A stretch of DNA of 64,000 bases from Trichormus variabilis 0441 (GCF_009856605.1 NZ_CP047242.1:4904001-4968000); one strand, 5' to 3'; shown: positions 8,522-18,204, counted from the stretch's first letter. Program-made: numbers and translations. Notes: a model not told the origin generated them from the sequence alone.

Positions 8522-9883
8522 ATGGGACTGCCAATTGTTGCAATTATCGGTCGCCCAAATGTGGGCAAATCAACCCTGGTTAATCGTCTCGCCGGGGAAC
8601 AAACGGCGATTGTCCACGATGAACCGGGTGTGACACGCGATCGCACTTACTTACCAGCCTACTGGAGCGATCGGGAATTTCAAGTAGTAGATACAGGCGG
8701 CTTAGTCTTTAACGATGACACAGAATTCTTGCCCCTGATCCGCCAACAAGCATTAGCTGCCCTCCACGAAGCCAGCGCGGCTATTTTCGTTGTTAATGGT
8801 CAAACAGGCCCCAATTCGGCAGATGAAGAAATTGCCGAGTGGTTACGCCAACAACCAGTACCAGTCTTCTTGGCAGTTAACAAATGCGAATCCCCAGACC
8901 AGGGATCGATTCAAGCCTCCGAATTTTGGGAACTGGGACTAGGAGAACCTTACCCAATCTCTGCGATTCATGGCAACGGTACAGGCGAATTACTCGACGA
9001 ACTCATTAAACACCTTCCTCCGACTACAGAATTAGAAGAAAATAACGAAATCAAAATTGCCATTATTGGCAGACCAAATGTTGGCAAATCAAGTTTATTA
9101 AACGCTTTTGCTGGGGAGGAACGGGTAATAGTCAGCCCCATTTCTGGGACAACCCGTGATGCGATCGATACTTTTATCGAACGAAATGGGCAGAACTACC
9201 GTCTCATCGATACAGCCGGGATTCGCAAAAAGAAAAGCATTGACTATGGTACGGAATTCTTTAGTATTAACCGTGCTTTTAAAGCCATTCGCCGCGCCGA
9301 TGTAGTTTTGTTGGTCATAGATGCCTTGGATGGTGTCACCGAACAAGACCAAAAGCTAGCAGGCAGAATTCTCGATGAAGGTAAGGCTTGTGTCGTCGTC
9401 GTCAATAAATGGGATGCCGTTGAAAAAGACTCCTATACTATCTACGACTATGAGAAAAATCTGGAAGCACGGCTACATTTTACAGAATGGGCTGACACTA
9501 TCTACGTCAGTGCGGTCACAGGACAACGGGTAGAAAAGATTTTAGAGTTGGTGACTAAAGCCAATGAAGAACACAAACGCCGCGTTAGCACATCAGTGAT
9601 TAACGAAGTTCTGGAAGACGCAGTTAGTTGGCACTCTCCCCCAACCTCTCGCGGCGGTCGCCAAGGGAGAATTTACTACGGTACACAAGTCAGCACTCAA
9701 CCACCCACCATTGCCTTATTTGTCAACGAGGCTAAACGCTTTAACGACAACTACCGTCGTTACATTGAAAGGCAATTCCGCCAACAATTAGGCTTTAAAG
9801 GGACTCCCATTCGCTTACTGTGGCGCAGTAAAAAAGTTAGAGATGTGGAAAGCGGTAGCGCCAATCGGGCAACTCGCGTTTAA
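8522..9883 (+). CDS. der: Ribosome biogenesis GTPase Der (EngA)
   Basis: The 453-residue protein has the double-GTPase layout unique to Der. The first G domain has GRPNVGKST at residues 10-18, DTGG and the G4 motif NKCE; the second has GRPNVGKSS at about 183-191, DTAG and NKWD. A C-terminal KH-like domain follows from about residue 350. Der is an essential factor in 50S ribosomal subunit assembly. The length is normal for the family. The ATG at 8522 places the first P-loop strand at residue 5, as expected. It opens a plus-strand series (ecfT-like, pipX, pipY, sepF, proC) whose order recurs in cyanobacteria. Confidence 0.98.
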   Translation: MGLPIVAIIGRPNVGKSTLVNRLAGEQTAIVHDEPGVTRDRTYLPAYWSDREFQVVDTGGLVFNDDTEFLPLIRQQALAALHEASAAIFVVNGQTGPNSADEEIAEWLRQQPVPVFLAVNKCESPDQGSIQASEFWELGLGEPYPISAIHGNGTGELLDELIKHLPPTTELEENNEIKIAIIGRPNVGKSSLLNAFAGEERVIVSPISGTTRDAIDTFIERNGQNYRLIDTAGIRKKKSIDYGTEFFSINRAFKAIRRADVVLLVIDALDGVTEQDQKLAGRILDEGKACVVVVNKWDAVEKDSYTIYDYEKNLEARLHFTEWADTIYVSAVTGQRVEKILELVTKANEEHKRRVSTSVINEVLEDAVSWHSPPTSRGGRQGRIYYGTQVSTQPPTIALFVNEAKRFNDNYRRYIERQFRQQLGFKGTPIRLLWRSKKVRDVESGSANRATRV

Positions 9884-9891
9884 GATTTGTC

Positions 9892-10008
9892 AATGGTCAT
9901 TAGTCATAAGTCATTGGTCATTAGTCCTTAGTGTTTAGCTATGAACTGTTGACTATTGACTATGAACTATTGATTATGAACTATTGACTATGGACTATTG
10001 ACTATGGA
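9892..10008. repeat. Short tandem repeats (GTCATTA and GACTATT types)
   Basis: About 115 bases of degenerate heptamers: first GGTCATTAGTCATAA units, then TGACTATTGACTATGAACTA units. The array runs to the start of the next gene, and its last TTGACTATGGAC unit contributes the start codon region of the EcfT-like protein. Confidence 0.85.
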
Positions 10009-10930
10009 CTTACTGCGATCGCTACCTTTAGGATTATACTTAGAACAACCGCAAACTTGGCTACATAAACTCGATCCGCGAGTCAAGTTTATCTGGTTGA
10101 TGAGTTTTCTTACCAGCTATAGTTTTGCCAATAACTTCTGGCGTGTACTACTGGTAGCATTATTAATCCTTTTTACTGTCATTGCCAGAATACCCAGGCG
10201 AGTGTGGCAACAGCAGATGGGTTGGTTGCTAACATTATCATTTTTTGTGTTGGCGATCGCTGCCATTAGTCCTGATGGATTGGGTGTAGACTATCAATCA
10301 CGCCTACCAGCTAACCCGCAAGTTTTAACCCAGCCAGCTAATACGAATAATCCTGCAATAGCCACAGAACAATTAAAAAGCAGTAAAAGCTATACTTACG
10401 TGCTGTTTCACAAAGGCCCGGTGAAAGTAACTCGCCGTTCTTTAGATTTAGCGGTGCGCCTAAGTACAATTATATTCACTGTTATCTACAGCACCAATTT
10501 ATATCTATTGACAACCGCACCAGAGGAAATTACAGCTGGTGTAGAAAGCCTCATGCAGCCTCTACGACGATTCAAAATACCTGTAACTGAAATTACCTTG
10601 ACTTTAACTTTATCCTTGCGTTTTATTCCCTTAGTCTTAGAAGAAGTGCAGAACTTAGTCCGTTCTGTTATGACTAGGGCGATTAACTGGAAAAAATTGG
10701 GCTTAAAAGGTGCAGTTAAAGTTTGGTTGATTGTCGCCGAGAGACTGTTAGAAAATTTGCTATTAAGGGCATCACAAATGGCCAGCGCCATGATGGTACG
10801 CGGTTTTACCAGTCCCAACGAACATCGAGTCCCTTGGCACGAGCTACGCTTAAAATTATGGGATTGGTTAGCGATCGCCTCTTTAACCATATTCTGGGGA
10901 ATCAGAGTGGTCTTTGGCAATCAAATTTAA
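10004..10930 (+). CDS. EcfT/CbiQ-family membrane protein (energy-coupling factor transporter type)
   Basis: The 308-residue protein has an N-terminal LDPRVKFIW motif, several hydrophobic helices in residues 25-100 and 145-165, and a C-terminal cytoplasmic region with the family hallmarks LLRASQMASAMMVRGF and a following helix. EcfT/CbiQ proteins are transmembrane couplers linking substrate-binding S components to paired ATPases in vitamin or metal uptake. No ATPase or S-component gene is adjacent, so the substrate is unknown. A stretch at about residues 98-130 (rich in N, P, T and Q) is longer than in typical EcfT. The start is ATG 10004; TTG 9998, two codons upstream, lies in repeat DNA. Confidence 0.88.
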   Translation: MDLLRSLPLGLYLEQPQTWLHKLDPRVKFIWLMSFLTSYSFANNFWRVLLVALLILFTVIARIPRRVWQQQMGWLLTLSFFVLAIAAISPDGLGVDYQSRLPANPQVLTQPANTNNPAIATEQLKSSKSYTYVLFHKGPVKVTRRSLDLAVRLSTIIFTVIYSTNLYLLTTAPEEITAGVESLMQPLRRFKIPVTEITLTLTLSLRFIPLVLEEVQNLVRSVMTRAINWKKLGLKGAVKVWLIVAERLLENLLLRASQMASAMMVRGFTSPNEHRVPWHELRLKLWDWLAIASLTIFWGIRVVFGNQI

Positions 10931-11442
10931 TAGCAGCTAGGAGAAGACACAGGGAAGCAACTGACAACTGACAACTAAACTAATGACCAATTACAAATTT
11001 CCTCTAAAACTGTAGCAATGCAGACTGTTGTTAGGAACAGTTATTAGGAGAATGCGCCTGTGGGCTATTTTGCTCCAACAAACGATAATTATGGCAACAT
11101 GGAGAGAAGTTAGAGTAAACAGCAGTATGAGAGTCTGTGCCTACAACTTCAGAGGGCGCATCCCCATGTCACTGGACACCGCAAACAAACGCATCAGGGA
11201 TTTTCAGCGTTGTCGATAATTTTTCTATTCCCCTGCTTCTCCGCAATTGCTCCCCTACCTCTTCTCTTAGCATCTTCTACCTACAGGGATGAGATCAAGG
11301 TCTTTACAAGCTCCATTTAAGGGTAAAATTTGCTGATTCTCACCTGACTTTATGCAAATATTCCGGCACAAGAGGTATTATTGTCCGAATATTTGTCTTT
11401 CACTGCGAAAAAAAATTATAGATTCTCCTACTCGATTGATAG
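10931..11442. other. Long intergenic region upstream of pipX; possible structured RNA
   Basis: This 512-base spacer starts with short tandem repeats (about 10957-10985). A central part, about 11035-11220, contains matching arms: ATGCGCC near 11054 pairs with GGCGCAT near 11155, and GTGGG just inside pairs with CCTAC. A 63-codon open frame spans this part but looks unlike a protein. No clear terminator or NtcA-type GTA-N8-TAC site was seen. It probably holds the pipX promoter. Confidence 0.4.
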
Positions 11443-11721
11443 ATGAATCCAGAAAACTCGGAAACCTACATAAATCACCCTACTTGGGGTTTGCTATATC
11501 GGATCTGCATGGTTGATGAAAGCCAGGATCTGTTCACAACACTTTACGCTCAACGCTTATTCTTTCTAGTAGGGAATGACATTAAAGCTATAAAGTTTCA
11601 ACCGATAGGACGCACTGAGGCAAGAATGTTGTTAGAAAATCGCTTGCGTAATTTGCGCCGCAATGGTCAATCACAGGAGTACGATCAGCTTCAGAGTGTT
11701 TTCCAACGCACCTTCCAATGA
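11443..11721 (+). CDS. pipX: PII-interacting protein PipX
   Basis: A 92-residue protein with the characteristic opening YINHPTWGLLYRICMV and the body LFTTLYAQRLFFLV, matching PipX: an N-terminal Tudor-like domain followed by two helices (residues about 55-92). PipX binds either the PII signalling protein or the nitrogen regulator NtcA, moving between them with 2-oxoglutarate and ATP/ADP levels, and co-activates NtcA targets. Its stop overlaps the next start in ATGA, a typical pipX-pipY arrangement that implies translational coupling. No Shine-Dalgarno sequence is evident at the ATG. Confidence 0.96.
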   Translation: MNPENSETYINHPTWGLLYRICMVDESQDLFTTLYAQRLFFLVGNDIKAIKFQPIGRTEARMLLENRLRNLRRNGQSQEYDQLQSVFQRTFQ

Positions 11722-12386
11722 TTAGTTCGATCAACGAACGTATTACTCACATTCGGGCTTCCCTACCGCCTTCAGTCAGGCTAATTGCTGTCACAAAGCA
11801 AATGCCGACTGAAGTTATTCGTGCTGCTTATGCTGCTGGTGTCCGCGATTTTGGCGAAAATCGTATCCAAGAAGCTGCTAGTAAGCAAGCCCAGTTACAA
11901 GACTTACCAGATATTACTTGGCACTTTATTGGACATTTGCAAGCGAACAAAGCCAAAAAAGCTCTAGAACAATTTCAATGGATTCACTCTGTAGATAACT
12001 TGAAACTAGCACAGCGTTTAGACCAATTAGCGCAACAGCTAGGAGTCAATCCTCAAGTTTGTCTACAGGTGAAAATCCTCCCAGATCCCAATAAGTCTGG
12101 TTGGAGTGTACCAGAACTGCTGGCAGATTTACCCGCACTCAACCAGTGTAAAACTTTACAAATTCAGGGTTTAATGACAATTCCACCTTTTGGTTTAAAT
12201 GATGCGAAAATTCTTCATGTATTTAATAGCACTTCCAAATTAGCAGAAGATATTGCTGAACAAAACTGGGATCATATTCACATGGAGCAGTTATCGATGG
12301 GTATGTCAGGGGACTACCAACTTGCAGTACAAGCTGGAGCAACGATGGTACGATTGGGAACCATATTATTTGGCCAGCGTACTTAA
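11718..12386 (+). CDS. pipY: PipY, YggS-family PLP-binding protein
   Basis: The 222-residue product is a single-domain PLP-binding TIM-barrel protein of the YggS/PROSC family. It has the PLP-lysine strand IAVTKQMP (lysine near residue 26), the GENRIQEA motif, WHFIGHLQANK, and the C-terminal phosphate-binding MSGDY...AVQAGATMVRLGT. Members maintain pyridoxal phosphate and amino/keto acid balance and have no known catalytic reaction. In cyanobacteria the gene is co-transcribed with pipX and the products are functionally linked; here the genes overlap by four bases. Length and motifs are normal. Confidence 0.96.
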   Translation: MISSINERITHIRASLPPSVRLIAVTKQMPTEVIRAAYAAGVRDFGENRIQEAASKQAQLQDLPDITWHFIGHLQANKAKKALEQFQWIHSVDNLKLAQRLDQLAQQLGVNPQVCLQVKILPDPNKSGWSVPELLADLPALNQCKTLQIQGLMTIPPFGLNDAKILHVFNSTSKLAEDIAEQNWDHIHMEQLSMGMSGDYQLAVQAGATMVRLGTILFGQRT

Positions 12387-12760
12387 GACATATTACTCAG
12401 ATTTTTTTTCTAGTATCAAATAGCCCTGGGTATGAATTACGGACAATAATTTTCTATACCAGTGTAATAAATTACAAAATTTTTACTGTAAACAAAAGTA
12501 AATAATCACGAGAAAGCACTAAAAATAACTTTAGTCAACTTTCTTTCGGATAATTGTTGGGATATAATCTTGACTCAATTATTGTATCTAGGTTAATGTA
12601 CAGGCGTTCCCAATAGCGCCAGTCCATTGCCAATAGCAGTAGTAGATGCTACAAATAGCGATAAAATTAATAGGCTATTTGCCCTTTGTAGCTAGTTAAA
12701 CAGCTACATCAACGATTAACCGGATAGTTAGAGGCAATTTGCAGAAGGAGTGCAACTAAT
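12387..12760. promoter_or_regulatory. sepF upstream region with an imperfect inverted repeat
   Basis: This 374-base AT-rich leader contains GGGATATAAT near 12560, a possible -10-like element, and an imperfect hairpin in which GCTACAAATAGC (from 12648) pairs with GCTATTT plus TGTAGC (12674-12692) around a six-base bulge. A good ribosome-binding sequence, GAAGGAG, lies before the sepF ATG. No open frame is credible. Confidence 0.45.
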
Positions 12761-13357
12761 ATGAACAATATATTTTCTAAACTGCGAGACTTTGTTGGTC
12801 TCAATGAGCAGGTAGAATACGAGTACTACGAAGAAGAAGCAGATACAGATAACTACCAAAACCTGTATCAACAAGAAAATCCCCAACCAGCACCAGCAGA
12901 GGCTGCCCCAAACAATCGACGTTGGCGCGAACCCATGACTACAATGGGTGATGACGTAGCAACAGGAACAAAATCTGCGATGGGGAATGTGATTGGTATG
13001 CCAGGAGCAATTAACGGGATTTCTGAAGTATTAGTGCTTGAACCTCGTACATTTGAAGAAATGCCCCAGGCGATTCAAGCATTGCGCGAACGTAAATCAG
13101 TAGTGCTGAACTTGACCATCATGGACCCAGATCAAGCACAAAGAGCTGTTGATTTTGTTGCAGGTGGAACCTACGCGCTAGATGGACATCAAGAACGTAT
13201 TGGCGAAAGTATCTTTTTGTTTACCCCCAGCTGTGTGCAAGTTAGCACCCAAGGTGGAGTTATTCATGAAGTACCCCAACCCCCAGCACGTCCAGCACGT
13301 CCGGCTTCAACTAATCCACCAGCTTGGGGCAACGAAACCAACCGGATGGCACAATAA
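12761..13357 (+). CDS. sepF: Cell division protein SepF
   Basis: The 198-residue protein starts with an amphipathic membrane-targeting helix ([14 protein letters not shown]), followed by an acidic linker rich in E, Y, Q and P up to about residue 85. The conserved SepF core begins at [20 protein letters not shown] and includes [20 protein letters not shown] and [13 protein letters not shown]. SepF (Cdv2 in cyanobacteria) tethers FtsZ filaments to the membrane at the septum; cyanobacteria lack FtsA. A proline-rich tail (residues 170-198) is common in cyanobacterial forms. GAAGGAG is well placed before the ATG. It lies between pipY and proC, as often seen. Confidence 0.96.
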   Translation: MNNIFSKLRDFVGLNEQVEYEYYEEEADTDNYQNLYQQENPQPAPAEAAPNNRRWREPMTTMGDDVATGTKSAMGNVIGMPGAINGISEVLVLEPRTFEEMPQAIQALRERKSVVLNLTIMDPDQAQRAVDFVAGGTYALDGHQERIGESIFLFTPSCVQVSTQGGVIHEVPQPPARPARPASTNPPAWGNETNRMAQ

Positions 13358-13363
13358 AGTTAA

Positions 13364-13459
13364 ATTAGTCATTAGTCCATAGTCAAGAGTCCAAATTAGA
13401 AAATTTTTGACTATTGACTATTGACTATTGATTAACGAATAACGACTAACGACTAATGA
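13364..13459. repeat. Short tandem repeats overlapping the proC start
   Basis: An array of ATTAGTCCATAGTCAAGAGT and TTGACTATTGACTATTGA units, ending in AACGACTAACGACTAATGAC. The ATG of proC is the ATG in this final ACTAATGAC unit, so the repeat extends into the coding sequence and no separate ribosome-binding site is present. Confidence 0.85.
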
Positions 13460-14268
13460 CTATAAAATTTGGTTTAATTGGTGGCGGGGTAATGGGAGAA
13501 GCGCTCTTATCCCGCCTTATTGCGCGGGGAATTTATCAACCATCAGAAGTCATAGTCAGCGAACCGCAAACAGCGCGACAAGCTTTTTTACAGCAAAAAT
13601 ATCATGTGGGTGTGACTACAGATAACAGTTTGGTATTCACACAAGCTCAAGACGTTGTATTCTTGGCGGTGAAACCACAAGTGTTTAGTGCGATCGCTCA
13701 AGAATTAGCAGATACAGTATTCACAGACCATTCCCCCCTTGTCGTCTCTATTCTCGCAGGGGTGTCTTTAAGCCAGCTAGAAGCGGCATTTCCCCAATCA
13801 CCAGTCATTAGAGCTATGCCCAATACCCCAGCCACTGTAGGCGCAGGGATGACCGCTATCTGCTCTGGTGCATACACTTACGCCCAACACCAGAAATTGG
13901 CGCAACAAATTTTTTCGGCAGTGGGGGAAGTAGTCGAAGTTTCCGAAAGTTTGATGGATGCAGTCACTGGGCTTTCTGGTAGCGGCCCGGCTTATGTCGC
14001 TTTATTAGTAGAAGCCCTCGCTGATGGGGGAGTGGCATCCGGGTTACCTAGAGGAATTGCCAATCAACTGGCGTTACAAACTGTGCTAGGAACAGCCCAA
14101 TTATTACACGAAAGTAAACTCCACCCAGCCGAACTCAAAGACCGAGTTACCAGCCCCGGTGGTACTACCATCGCGGGGATTGCCCAACTAGAAAAAGCGG
14201 GATTTCGTTCAGCCTTAATTGAAGCCGTCAAAGCAGCTACCTGGCGATCGCAAGAATTGGGCAAATAG
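13456..14268 (+). CDS. proC: Pyrroline-5-carboxylate reductase
   Basis: The 270-residue enzyme catalyses the last step of proline synthesis, NAD(P)H reduction of 1-pyrroline-5-carboxylate. Visible features are the N-terminal nucleotide-binding motif FGLIGGGVMGEALL, AVKPQVF, the RAMPNTPATVGAG segment, the GLSGSGPAYVALLVEALADGG region, and the C-terminal signature VTSPGGTTIAGI. Length is normal. Its ATG lies within a short tandem repeat and lacks a Shine-Dalgarno sequence. The bifunctional proline oxidase at 54.3 kb would run the reverse, catabolic direction. Confidence 0.97.
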   Translation: MTIKFGLIGGGVMGEALLSRLIARGIYQPSEVIVSEPQTARQAFLQQKYHVGVTTDNSLVFTQAQDVVFLAVKPQVFSAIAQELADTVFTDHSPLVVSILAGVSLSQLEAAFPQSPVIRAMPNTPATVGAGMTAICSGAYTYAQHQKLAQQIFSAVGEVVEVSESLMDAVTGLSGSGPAYVALLVEALADGGVASGLPRGIANQLALQTVLGTAQLLHESKLHPAELKDRVTSPGGTTIAGIAQLEKAGFRSALIEAVKAATWRSQELGK

Positions 14269-14345
14269 TCCATAGTCTATAGTCCGTAGTCCATAGTCCA
14301 TATTTTGAATTTAGACTGTTGACTAATGACCATTGACTATTGACT
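14268..14345. repeat. Short tandem repeats after proC
   Basis: Units of AGTCCATAGTCTATAGTCCG on one side and TTGACTAATGACCATTGACT on the other. These halves are roughly complementary, giving a possible long hairpin directly after the proC stop. Confidence 0.85.
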
Positions 14346-14414
14346 CTTAACTAATGTCGAAGTTGACAAAAGACTCGTTAATATAGTAAACAGTCTGGTT
14401 GAAAAATTAATTGA

Positions 14415-17096
14415 GTGAATTATCCCGCGCCGTCTCCCGAACTGGACTTAGGGTTGATATTTCCCTTTGATCTGGATCAGTTTCAAAAAGATGCGATCGC
14501 GTCCCTTAACGCGGGACGCTCTGTTGTCGTGTGTGCGCCCACAGGTTCGGGCAAAACTTTAGTAGGAGAATATGCCATTTATCGTGCTTTAGCACGGGGG
14601 AAGAGGGTGTTTTACACCACTCCCTTAAAGGCGTTATCTAATCAAAAATTACGTGATTTTCGTGAGAAATTTGGGTTTGAGCAAGTTGGACTGTTAACTG
14701 GTGATGCTTCCATCAACAGAGACGCGCCAATTTTGGTGATGACTACCGAGATTTTTCGGAATATGCTCTACGGTACACCAATCGGGCAAGTCGGTATCTC
14801 TCTTGTGGATGTGGAAGCGGTGGTACTAGATGAATGCCACTACATGAACGATCGCCAACGGGGTACAGTCTGGGAAGAGTCAATCATTTACTGTCCTCGT
14901 GGAGTACAGCTAGTAGCCTTATCCGCTACTGTCGCCAATAGTGACCAACTTACCGATTGGCTAAGTCGCGTCCACGGTCCCACTGATCTGATTTACTCTG
15001 ATTTTCGCCCTGTACCCTTAGAGTTTCACTACTGCAATCCCAAGGGACTTTTTCCCCTGTTGAATGATAGCAAAACTAAAATTAATCCCCGTCTAGCCAA
15101 TAGAGGTAAAAAACGGCAAGGGGATAGAGGCAAAAATGGCAGACCAGAAGCCCCCAGCCTTATCTACACTTTGAACCAGCTTCAACAAAGAGATATGCTG
15201 CCAGCGATTTATTTCATCTTCAGCCGTCGGGGATGTGATAAAGCCGTAGCGGAAGTGGGGGATTTATGGCTAGTTAATAACGAAGAATCCCAGATACTAC
15301 GACGACAAATAGATGATTTTTTAGCTCGTAACCCCGAAGCCGGTCGTTCTGGACAAATAGCCCCCCTTTATCGAGGTGTTGCGGCTCACCATGCCGGGAT
15401 TTTACCAGCTTGGAAAGTTTTGGTAGAAGAACTATTTCAACAAGGGCTGATTAAAGTCGTATTTGCCACAGAAACCTTGGCAGCCGGTATTAATATGCCT
15501 GCCCGGACAACGGTTATTTCCACCCTATCCAAACGCACCGACACCGGACACCGCCTCTTAAACGCATCGGAATTCTTACAAATGGCGGGTAGGGCTGGCC
15601 GTCGGGGGATGGATAAGCAAGGTCATGTGGTGACGGTGCAGACTCCTTTTGAAGGCTCAAAAGAAGCGGCCTATTTAGCTACATCCAAACCAGACCCCCT
15701 AGTCAGTCAATTTACCCCTAGCTATGGTATGGTTTTGAACTTACTGCAAACCCACACCATAGATGAAGCCAAGGAACTGATCGAACGCAGTTTTGGACAG
15801 TACATGGCGACTTTGCATTTAAGACCAGATTACGAAGAAATTGCGGCTTTAGAGGGGGAATTAGCCAAACTACAAGAGCAAATCAACGCCGTTGACGAAA
15901 GTGACATCCTTATCTATGAAAAATTACGGCAACGGTTGAAAGTAGAACGTCAGCTATTAAAGACTCTACAAGAACAAGCCCAGGAGGAGCGACAAGAACA
16001 AATTAAAATGCTCTTGGATTTTGCCATTTCGGGAACCCTGTTGAGTCTGAAGGGTAAAAACATTACAGCGTCTACACCCATAACAGCCGTCTTAGTTGGT
16101 AAAACCTCAGGTTCTACTCAATCTGCTTGCTTAGTCTGCTTGGGACAAGATAACCGATGGTATGTTGCCTCTACTGCGGATGTGGTTGATTTATATGCTG
16201 AATTACCACGGGTAGATGTGCCGCCAGATATCCTACCACCACCAGAATTGATACTCAAACCAGGGCAATCCAGTCGTGGTGCAAAGGAAACAATGGCGAT
16301 CGCTCAAAGTATCCCCGATCCTCAACAATCTCTGCATCTCTCCCCAGAGGTAGCCGAACAACTCAGCCGCACCGCCGCTATCCAAGCTCAATTAGAAGCC
16401 AATCCCCTGCATCAATCGGGTAATGTGTCCACGGTTTTCAAAGCCCGCGCCCGCTATGTGGAACTGGAAGCCGAACTCGAAGAAATACAGGCGCAAGTAG
16501 AACAGCAATCTCAGCGCTATTGGGAAGAATTTCTCAATTTAATTACCATCTTGCAGCAATTCGACTGCTTGGATAATCTAGTCCCCACCGCACTGGGTCA
16601 AATCGCTGCTGCTATTCGTGGGGAAAATGAACTGTGGTTAGGTCTAGCTTTAGCTAGTGGGGAGTTAAATAACTTAGACCCCCACCATTTAGCAGCCACT
16701 ATCGCCGCTTTAGTTACAGAAACTCCCCGTCCAGATAGCAGGGTTAACTTCAACCTTTCCCCAGAAATAGACGACGCTTGGTCGAGATTACAAAAGACCC
16801 GTCGCGCTGTCTTAAAGGTGCAGTACCGACACGGTGTAGCCTTACCTGTAGGTCTGGAAAATCGCTATATCGGCTTAATTGCCCTTGTGGAACAGTGGGC
16901 TTTAGGAATCGAATGGGTTGAACTTTGCCAAAACACCACCTTAGATGAAGGTGATGTAGTGCGAATTTTACGCCGTTCTTTGGATTTATTATCCCAAATA
17001 CCCCACGTTCCTAATTTGCCTGATGTTTTACAGCGTAATGCCTACCGTGCCATGCAACTGATTGATCGATTCCCGGTGAATGAAGTTGTGGAATAG
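14415..17096 (+). CDS. Ski2-like DEAD/DEAH-box RNA helicase
   Basis: The 893-residue protein carries superfamily 2 helicase motifs in order: motif I APTGSGKT near residue 41, motif II DECH near 139, motif III SAT near 173, and motif VI QMAGRAGRRG near 396. The Q-type region FPFDLDQFQKDAI precedes motif I. A long C-terminal part with a coiled-coil arm (about 480-540) resembles the Ski2/Mtr4 family of RNA-processing helicases. It probably remodels or unwinds RNA during maturation or decay; the targets are unknown. Translation begins at GTG 14415, after a short-repeat block; no better start is seen before motif I. It is likely transcribed independently. Confidence 0.93.
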   Translation: MNYPAPSPELDLGLIFPFDLDQFQKDAIASLNAGRSVVVCAPTGSGKTLVGEYAIYRALARGKRVFYTTPLKALSNQKLRDFREKFGFEQVGLLTGDASINRDAPILVMTTEIFRNMLYGTPIGQVGISLVDVEAVVLDECHYMNDRQRGTVWEESIIYCPRGVQLVALSATVANSDQLTDWLSRVHGPTDLIYSDFRPVPLEFHYCNPKGLFPLLNDSKTKINPRLANRGKKRQGDRGKNGRPEAPSLIYTLNQLQQRDMLPAIYFIFSRRGCDKAVAEVGDLWLVNNEESQILRRQIDDFLARNPEAGRSGQIAPLYRGVAAHHAGILPAWKVLVEELFQQGLIKVVFATETLAAGINMPARTTVISTLSKRTDTGHRLLNASEFLQMAGRAGRRGMDKQGHVVTVQTPFEGSKEAAYLATSKPDPLVSQFTPSYGMVLNLLQTHTIDEAKELIERSFGQYMATLHLRPDYEEIAALEGELAKLQEQINAVDESDILIYEKLRQRLKVERQLLKTLQEQAQEERQEQIKMLLDFAISGTLLSLKGKNITASTPITAVLVGKTSGSTQSACLVCLGQDNRWYVASTADVVDLYAELPRVDVPPDILPPPELILKPGQSSRGAKETMAIAQSIPDPQQSLHLSPEVAEQLSRTAAIQAQLEANPLHQSGNVSTVFKARARYVELEAELEEIQAQVEQQSQRYWEEFLNLITILQQFDCLDNLVPTALGQIAAAIRGENELWLGLALASGELNNLDPHHLAATIAALVTETPRPDSRVNFNLSPEIDDAWSRLQKTRRAVLKVQYRHGVALPVGLENRYIGLIALVEQWALGIEWVELCQNTTLDEGDVVRILRRSLDLLSQIPHVPNLPDVLQRNAYRAMQLIDRFPVNEVVE

Positions 17097-17204
17097 GAAA
17101 TGGGAACTTGTAACAAAAGTTATTTCTTTGTGAATAATGGGAAATGAAGAAAAGGGAATTGTAGAAACTAAGAACGAAGTTATTTTTCTACGCCGAGGTG
17201 AATT

Positions 17205-17876
17205 GTGAACCCATCTCTTCCAGCCATTGCTACCACCTTAGCTTTACTACTGGGATATTCAGCTAACCCAGTAGTTGCACTACCAACTAACAATCATCAA
17301 AACCTGACCATAGCCCAAACACCACAGTTAACAGATACCTTAATTGTCCCAGGGGAAAGGGTCGGCCCAGTGACACGCAAAACTACTAGGAGAGATTTAG
17401 CCAAAACTTTCGGCGCATCCCGCTTGGTTGATAAAACTATTGCTGGTGCTGAAGGTATAGGTAGTTTTGCTGCTACCCAAGTAAATCTCAGTCGTGGGCG
17501 CTCATTTTTGGTGGTCTGGAGCGATAAAACTCGGACGAAACCCTCAGATGTGCGCGAATTGGGTAGTGCATGGAAAACTCGTGAAGGTATTGGAGTCGGA
17601 ACTCCTTGGAGTGAGTTACGCAATAAGTTAGGTAACTTTAAACTATATGGACTGGGTTGGGACTACGGCGGTACAGTTTTGTTAGAAAGTAGCAAGTTAT
17701 CACGCTACCAAGGAAAATTGCTTGTACGGGTAGATGCGGCTACCAATGCTAGTGAGAGATATCCTAAGGACTACCAAGCAGTTTTAGGAGATAGTACTTT
17801 CTCTTCTAGCGATCGCCACTGGAAACCTTTAGGGATGAAAGTATCACAGTTAATTGTTATCCTCAATCCCAATTAA
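17205..17876 (+). CDS. Exported protein of unknown function
   Basis: The 223-residue protein begins at GTG with GAGGTG upstream and has a signal peptide-like N-terminus (residues 1-26, hydrophobic core IATTLALLLGY, small residues before a likely cut near VVALP). The mature part is basic and shows no family I recognise. It includes ITRRDLAKTFGASRLVD-like and GVGTPWSELRNKLG segments, which suggest a compact beta-rich domain with two similar halves of the pattern G-x-x-L-x-K-x-[FL]-G. It is probably periplasmic or cell-surface. Neighbours give no functional clue. Confidence 0.7.
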   Translation: MNPSLPAIATTLALLLGYSANPVVALPTNNHQNLTIAQTPQLTDTLIVPGERVGPVTRKTTRRDLAKTFGASRLVDKTIAGAEGIGSFAATQVNLSRGRSFLVVWSDKTRTKPSDVRELGSAWKTREGIGVGTPWSELRNKLGNFKLYGLGWDYGGTVLLESSKLSRYQGKLLVRVDAATNASERYPKDYQAVLGDSTFSSSDRHWKPLGMKVSQLIVILNPN

Positions 17877-18204
17877 TAAAACTGGCCAATACCTAAATCA
17901 CTAGGTGATCCAAATTATCCCATTTTCCCCTACCTGATGGAAAAGTAGGCGATCGCTCTCACTTCTTACAGGCGCTATACATGAATGCTTATGTATTTGT
18001 AGCTATTTGACCAAAAATTTACCTGCTCTTAACTTAATTAATAGATTTAATGGGAAGATATACAGATAGCTAATTTGTAAAGAAAACTTTAATAATATCA
18101 AGTCCTTACTAGGTAAGACTTTTAGCGAATAGGCGCTTTATTAGCCCAAATCACTGAACTCTTACAACACAACTACTTTACTTACGTTTACAAATTAGCT
18201 TTCG
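17877..18204. other. Intergenic region upstream of the glycosyltransferase gene
   Basis: An AT-rich 328-base spacer with one HIP1 palindrome (GCGATCGC near 17950). No open frame or strong terminator is visible; it presumably holds the promoter of the glycosyltransferase gene. Confidence 0.4.

Noticed and set aside
9892..10008. CRISPR-like repeat arrays
   Set aside because: The units are 7-9 bases and contiguous, without unique spacers; they are STRR-type repeats, not CRISPR. The same holds for 13364-13459 and 48275-48378.
11028..11219. 63-codon frame before pipX
   Set aside because: No ribosome-binding site or homology, odd composition (many R, M and C), and overlap with possible RNA pairing arms.
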